In this document: piece by piece, positions 58,854 to 62,500 of the stretch
Layout of the letters: each line of letters begins with the position of its first letter
Numbering within the stretch: the stretch's first letter is position 1
Origin: Variovorax sp. UMC13
Lineage (GTDB): Bacteria; Pseudomonadota; Gammaproteobacteria; Burkholderiales; Burkholderiaceae_C
NCBI RefSeq assembly: GCF_014170375.1
Contig: NZ_LZZW01000029.1
Coordinates: 1 to 62,500 of the forward strand
Direction of reading: 5' to 3'
Length of the DNA stretch: 62,500 bases
Position numbers and translations under genes: made by a program
The notes under the pieces: model-generated
The model's database searches: none
The model's input: only the letters and a program-made list of their open reading frames with translations
What the model was told of the DNA's origin: nothing

Positions 58854-60056
58854 ATGATGGAAACGCAGTCTCTCTACGACCTCACGCCCGTCGCCTGGCT
58901 CATGGCCATGGGCGTGCTGATCGCGCTCGGTCCGCTGTTCTGGGTCTGGCGGCGCAACGCCGGCGCCGGCCCCGCGCGCCGCCTGCATGCGCTGACCGTG
59001 CTCACGCTCTTCCTCACCTTCGACCTCACGCTCTTCGGTGCCTTCACCCGGCTCACCGATTCGGGCCTGGGCTGCCCGGACTGGCCCGGCTGCTACGGCA
59101 ACGCCAGCCCGCTGGGCGCGCGGCACGAGATCGCGATGGCGCAATCCGCGCAGCCCACTGGCCCGGTCACGCACAGCAAGGCCTGGGTCGAGATGGTGCA
59201 CCGCTACCTCGCCACCGGCGTGGGCGTGCTGATCCTGGTGCTGTCCGTCGCCACCTGGATCGAACGCCGCCGCCAGCGCCGCCTGTCCGCGCGCGAGGCG
59301 GCCGACGCGCCGCAGGCGCTCAGCGCCTGGTGGCCCGCGGCCACGCTGGTCTGGGTCTGCCTGCAGGGCGCTTTCGGCGCGCTCACGGTCACGCTCAAGC
59401 TGTTCCCGGCCATCGTGACCATGCACCTGATGGGCGCGATCGTGCTGCTCGCGCTGCTCTGCATCCAGGCCGTGCGCTACCGCCAGGCCGCGGCCGCGCG
59501 CGGCCCGGTGCCGATCGCCTCGCCGCTGCGCACCTTGCTGGTCGCCACCACCGCGCTGCTCACGCTGCAGATCGCGCTGGGCGGCTGGGTCAGCACCAAC
59601 TACGCGGTGCTGGCCTGCACCCAGTTCCCCACCTGCCAGGGCAACTGGTGGCCGCCGATGAACTTCGCCCAGGGCTTCCAGATCTGGCGTGAGCTGGGTG
59701 TGGACACCGGGGGCACGCCGATCGATTTCGCGGCGCTCACCGCCATCCACTATGTGCACCGCCTGATGGCCTACCTGGTGTTCGTCGCGCTGGGCGTGCT
59801 GGCCTGGCGCCTGCACCGCATCGTTGCGCTGCGCTTCTCGGCGCGCTGGCTGGCCGGACTCGCGCTGCTGCAGCTGGCCACCGGCCTGGGCAACGTGCTG
59901 CTGGGCTGGCCGCTGGCCGCGGCCGTGCTGCACACCGGCGGCGCCGCGGCGCTGGCCGTGGTGCTGGTCTGGACGCTGTGCGAGAGCCGGCGCGAAAAGA
60001 ATGCGGTGACGGTGCGCGGCACCGCCCCGCGTTCGGGCACCATGGGGGCCGCATGA
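58854..60056 (+). CDS. ctaA: Heme A synthase (Cox15/CtaA)
   Basis: 400 residues with about eight membrane spans. Conserved blocks are GAFTRLTDSGLGCPDWPGCYG (about 62-82, in part), the first heme-ligand His in EMVHRYLATGVG (about 119), LQIALGGWVSTNYAVLACTQFPTCQG (in part, about 240) and the second domain YVHRLMAYLVF (about 302) and LHTGGAAALA (about 360). The four histidines bind hemes. It oxidises heme O to heme A. The ATG pair at 58854 is six bases after the preceding stop; the stop overlaps ctaB (ATGA). Confidence 0.96.
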   Translation: MMETQSLYDLTPVAWLMAMGVLIALGPLFWVWRRNAGAGPARRLHALTVLTLFLTFDLTLFGAFTRLTDSGLGCPDWPGCYGNASPLGARHEIAMAQSAQPTGPVTHSKAWVEMVHRYLATGVGVLILVLSVATWIERRRQRRLSAREAADAPQALSAWWPAATLVWVCLQGAFGALTVTLKLFPAIVTMHLMGAIVLLALLCIQAVRYRQAAAARGPVPIASPLRTLLVATTALLTLQIALGGWVSTNYAVLACTQFPTCQGNWWPPMNFAQGFQIWRELGVDTGGTPIDFAALTAIHYVHRLMAYLVFVALGVLAWRLHRIVALRFSARWLAGLALLQLATGLGNVLLGWPLAAAVLHTGGAAALAVVLVWTLCESRREKNAVTVRGTAPRSGTMGAA

Positions 60057-60970
60057 GCAGACCCGTTCCCACCCCTCCCGCACCGCAGAGCGCCTCGAAC
60101 GCCAGCGTGATCCGCCAGTTCTATGCGCTGACCAAGCCGCGCGTGGTCCAGCTGATCGTCTTCTGCGCCCTGATCGGCATGGTGCTGGCCGTGCCCGGCG
60201 CGCCGAGCCTGGCCGACGCGGAGCGCGCGCTGCTGGCCTGCATCGGCATCTGGCTGGTGGCCGGCGCGGCCGCCGCCTTCAACTGCCTGGTCGAGAAGGG
60301 CATCGACGCCAAGATGAAGCGCACCGCCTGGCGCCCGACCGCGCGCGGCGAGCTCAGCGACCGGCAGGCGCTGATCTTCTCCGCGTTGCTGTGCGCGGCC
60401 GGCTCGGCGCTGCTGTGGCTCACGGTCAATCCGCTGACCATGTGGCTCACCTTCGCCACCTTCGTCGGCTACGCGGTGATCTACACCGTGATCCTCAAGC
60501 CGCTGACGCCGCAGAACATCGTGATCGGCGGCGCCTCGGGCGCGATGCCGCCGGTGCTGGGCTGGGCCGCGATGACCGGCGACGTCGGGCCGGAGGCGCT
60601 GATCCTGTTCCTGATCATCTTCCTCTGGACGCCGCCGCACTTCTGGGCGCTGGCGCTCTACCGGGTCGAGGACTACCGCAAGGCCGGCCTGCCCATGCTG
60701 CCGGTCACGCACGGCAACGCGTTCACGCGGCTGCAGGTGCTGCTCTACACCTTCATCCTGTTTGCGGCCTGCCTGATGCCCTTCATCTACGGCATGAGCG
60801 GCTGGCTGTACCTCGCGGTGGCGGTGGTGGTGAGCATCGGTTTCAGCGGCTACGCCTTCGCGCTGTGGCGCAACTACTCCGATGCGCTCGCGCGCAAGAC
60901 CTTCCGTTTCTCCCTGATCCACCTGAGCGTGCTGTTCGCGGCGCTGCTGGTCGATCACTACCTCCTCTGA
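60053..60970 (+). CDS. ctaB: Protoheme IX farnesyltransferase (Cox10/CtaB)
   Basis: 305 residues, UbiA-type prenyltransferase with about eight or nine spans. The N-terminal ALTKPRVVQLIVFCALIGM (about 24-42) and the prenyl-diphosphate site AAFNCLVEKGIDAKMKRTAWRP (in part: NCLVEKGIDAKMKRT, about 79-93) are conserved; the second aspartate region is VEDYRKAGLPMLP (about 205). It adds a farnesyl chain to heme B to give heme O for CtaA. The start overlaps the ctaA stop. Confidence 0.97.
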   Translation: MSRPVPTPPAPQSASNASVIRQFYALTKPRVVQLIVFCALIGMVLAVPGAPSLADAERALLACIGIWLVAGAAAAFNCLVEKGIDAKMKRTAWRPTARGELSDRQALIFSALLCAAGSALLWLTVNPLTMWLTFATFVGYAVIYTVILKPLTPQNIVIGGASGAMPPVLGWAAMTGDVGPEALILFLIIFLWTPPHFWALALYRVEDYRKAGLPMLPVTHGNAFTRLQVLLYTFILFAACLMPFIYGMSGWLYLAVAVVVSIGFSGYAFALWRNYSDALARKTFRFSLIHLSVLFAALLVDHYLL

Positions 60971-60977
60971 CGACGCC

Positions 60978-61577
60978 ATGATGCACAAGCGACATTTCCT
61001 GCAGTGGGCCGGCGCGGCCGCCCTGGTCGGCACCAGCCTGGCCGCCTGCACCGAGGCCAAGCCCAGCTTCAATGCGGTCGACATGACAGGCGCCGACTAC
61101 GCCAAGAATTTCGTGCTGACCGACGCCGACGGCAAGGCGCGCACGCTGCAGGACTTCAAGGGCAAGGTGGTGGTGCTGTTCTTCGGCTACGCCCAGTGCC
61201 CCGACGTCTGCCCGACCACCATGAGCGAGATGGCGCAGGTCAAGCAGCAGCTGGGCAAGGACGGCGACAAGCTGCAGGTGCTGTTCGTCACGGTCGACCC
61301 CGAGCGCGACACGCCCGCGGTCATGAAGGCCTACATGGGCGCCTTCGACCCCGCTTTCGTCGCACTGATCCCGACCAACGAGCAGCTGGTCGCGATGGCC
61401 AAGGACTACAAGGCCTACTACAAGAAGGTCGACGGCAAGACGCCTACCAGCTATTCGATGGACCATTCGGCCGCCAGCTACATCTACGACACGCAGGGGC
61501 GGCTGCGCCTCTACGCGCGCTACGGCATGGGCGTGGCGCCGATGGTGGCGGACGTGAAGACGCTGCTCGCTTCCTGA
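60978..61577 (+). CDS. SCO1/SenC copper chaperone, lipoprotein-like
   Basis: 199 residues from ATG-ATG at 60978. The signal sequence ends LVGTSLAAC, a lipobox with Cys24, so it may be lipid-anchored rather than membrane-spanning. The SCO copper site is complete: Cys74 and Cys78 in CPDVCPTTM and His163 in MDHSAAS. LFVTVDPERDTP at about 96 is the typical SCO loop. It supplies copper to the CuA site of subunit II. Located seven bases after ctaB. Confidence 0.95.
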   Translation: MMHKRHFLQWAGAAALVGTSLAACTEAKPSFNAVDMTGADYAKNFVLTDADGKARTLQDFKGKVVVLFFGYAQCPDVCPTTMSEMAQVKQQLGKDGDKLQVLFVTVDPERDTPAVMKAYMGAFDPAFVALIPTNEQLVAMAKDYKAYYKKVDGKTPTSYSMDHSAASYIYDTQGRLRLYARYGMGVAPMVADVKTLLAS

Positions 61578-61584
61578 ACAGGGC

Positions 61585-62412
61585 ATGGCGACGGCGGCGG
61601 GCTCGGTCGAGCACCTGAAAGGGCGCAAGGGCGCGTTCCGCATCGCGTTGATCCCGCCCGAGGTGCTGCAGGCCCTCAACGACGGCCGGCTCGAGACCGT
61701 CAACCTCAACGAATTCATGGCGCTGGCGCTGCCGCAACTGGCGCGCAGCGTGGCGGGCCACATCGGACTCGATGCGCAGCACGAGCGCCTGCTCGACACG
61801 CTGGCCATGCTCGACGCCTTCAAGCCGATGCAGCGCCACGGCCACATCGCCCGCGTGCTCTACGACCTGGCAGCGCAGCACGACGAACGCGACGCCGTGG
61901 CCCACAGGCTGGCCACCCACCCCAGCGACGTGGCGCGGTGCTGGGCCGCGCAATGGGTCACGCTGTCGGGTCTGCCGCTGCCGGCGCAACTGGAGGCGGT
62001 ACGACGCTTTGCCGCCGATCCGCATTTCGGCGTGCGCGAGATCGCCTGGATGGCGGTGCGCGACGCGGTCATCGCCTCGCTCGACGAGGCGCTGGGCTTG
62101 TTGCAGCCCTGGGTGGGCGATCCCGATCCGAACATCCGCCGCTTCGCGAGCGAACTCACGCGTCCGCGTGGCGTGTGGTGCGCGCAGATCGAGGCGCTCA
62201 AGACCGCGCCCTGGCGCGCGCTGGCCTTGCTCGAACCTCTGCGCGCCGATCCGAGTCGCTATGTGCAGAACTCGGTGGCCAACTGGCTCAACGATGCGAG
62301 CAAGAGCCAGGGGGAATGGGTCCACGGCGTGTGCGCGCGCTGGGTGGCGGAATCGGACACGCCCCAGACGCGCTACATCGCCAAGCGGGCGCTGCGCACG
62401 CTCTCCAAATGA
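61585..62412 (+). CDS. DNA alkylation repair (AlkD-like) HEAT-repeat protein
   Basis: 275 residues made almost wholly of helices. The repeat blocks GHIARVLYDLAAQHDERDAVAHRLATHPSDVARCWAAQWV (in parts), HFGVREIAWMAVRDAVIASLDEALGLLQPWVGD (in parts) and NIRRFASELTRPRGVWCAQIEAL (in part; NIRRFASELTRPRGVW at about 187) are the ALK/HEAT-like repeats of the AlkD/AlkC superfamily of DNA alkylation repair proteins, the last block being the AlkC-like signature. A base-excision or DNA-binding role is inferred from the family. It lies seven bases after sco1, so it may read through from the oxidase operon. Confidence 0.82.
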   Translation: MATAAGSVEHLKGRKGAFRIALIPPEVLQALNDGRLETVNLNEFMALALPQLARSVAGHIGLDAQHERLLDTLAMLDAFKPMQRHGHIARVLYDLAAQHDERDAVAHRLATHPSDVARCWAAQWVTLSGLPLPAQLEAVRRFAADPHFGVREIAWMAVRDAVIASLDEALGLLQPWVGDPDPNIRRFASELTRPRGVWCAQIEALKTAPWRALALLEPLRADPSRYVQNSVANWLNDASKSQGEWVHGVCARWVAESDTPQTRYIAKRALRTLSK

Positions 62413-62437
62413 CAAAGCCCGGCATGCCGGGCTTTGT
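62412..62437. terminator. Perfect 26-base palindromic terminator
   Basis: A perfect palindrome beginning ACAAAGCCCGGCA, overlapping the last base of the TGA stop codon; the GC-rich stem is flanked by AAA and TTT. It can end both the AlkD-like transcript and the convergent rpoH-like one. Confidence 0.85.
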
Positions 62438-62455
62438 TCCTGGAGGGCGAAGGCC

Positions 62456-62500
62456 TCACGCGTAGTCGGCGAGCGCCTTCTTCATCTTCTTCATGGCCGC
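62456..62500 (-). CDS. rpoH: C-terminus of a probable RNA polymerase sigma-32 factor (partial)
   Basis: The last 14 codons of a minus-strand gene, ending AAMKKMKKALADYA and a TGA. The AMKKM-x-x-AL pattern matches the end of sigma-32 proteins (E. coli RpoH ends NAMKKLRAAIEA), and rpoH lies next to the cytochrome oxidase assembly genes in many Burkholderiales. With so few residues this is a reasoned guess. The remainder is outside the window. Confidence 0.6.
   Translation of the reverse strand, partial: AAMKKMKKALADYA

Overview
The window is high-GC DNA packed with genes on both strands. Its gene content fits a Burkholderiales beta-proteobacterium, most probably Comamonadaceae and closest in flavour to Variovorax. 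The pointers are a PcaQ/PcaR-controlled protocatechuate pathway, a Bug-type binding protein, a two-domain QuiC, a cytochrome c oxidase cluster of the beta-proteobacterial type (DUF2244-coxBA-small assembly protein-ctaG-DUF2970-coxC-DUF2909-surf1-ctaAB-sco1) that runs towards a probable rpoH, and a pyrB with a non-catalytic dihydroorotase. The species assignment is inference; no rRNA is present.

Layout. 1-2.9 kb: 3' part of a ChpA-type hybrid chemotaxis kinase (type IV pilus signalling). 2.9-9.9 kb: photolyase, then a tightly overlapping operon yqgE-ruvX-pyrR-pyrB-pyrC', followed by an acyltransferase and an ornithine-cyclodeaminase-family enzyme. 10-11.9 kb: small secreted or membrane proteins and short ORFs, including a 25-residue hydrophobic peptide. 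12-13.5 kb: queE-queD and a Fur-box-preceded hemP. 13.8-15.9 kb: a trimeric autotransporter adhesin with an alanine-rich 14-residue-repeat stalk. 16-21.1 kb: signalling block with an intact CSS-EAL phosphodiesterase, a Crp/Fnr-type regulator with small downstream genes, and a catalytically degenerate EAL protein. 21.5-27.6 kb: tRNA-Arg(CCU) and tamAB. 27.7-30.7 kb: MoxR ATPase / VWA-protein operon. 30.8-31.5 kb: cytochrome c4.

31.7-46.2 kb is an aromatic and hydroaromatic acid catabolic region: two AroE-family dehydrogenase paralogues, an IclR regulator, a 3-dehydroshikimate dehydratase (quiC), an MHS-family transporter, pcaHG with divergent pcaQ, a PcaR-like IclR regulator divergent from pcaIJF, an SDR and a Bug-type solute-binding protein. 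Together they would take up shikimate/dehydroshikimate-type compounds, convert them to protocatechuate, open the ring, and perform the last two steps to succinyl-CoA and acetyl-CoA. The middle steps (pcaB, pcaC, pcaD) and a dehydroquinate dehydratase are not in the window. Several operator-like palindromes sit in the promoters of this region, including one motif shared by the two transcription units that flank the first IclR gene.

46.2-51.6 kb: a 130-bp structured inverted-repeat element, kefC-kefF, a MaoC-type hydratase, trmL, comF and a SAM methyltransferase. 51.6-62.5 kb: the caa3-type cytochrome c oxidase structural and assembly operon (subunits II, I and III; copper delivery by CtaG and SCO; heme A synthesis by CtaA/CtaB; Surf1). 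An FNR/ANR-like box lies upstream of it. It is followed by a HEAT-repeat protein of the DNA alkylation repair type and the last codons of a probable rpoH.

The most unusual signals are the 130-bp element at 46187-46316, the shared operator motif and the AroE-like paralogues without the usual shikimate-binding serines, a QueD homologue with serine in place of the catalytic cysteine, a 25-residue membrane peptide with its own terminator, and the FNR-like box in front of an aerobic oxidase. I found no insertion sequence, prophage, integrase, CRISPR array or rRNA.
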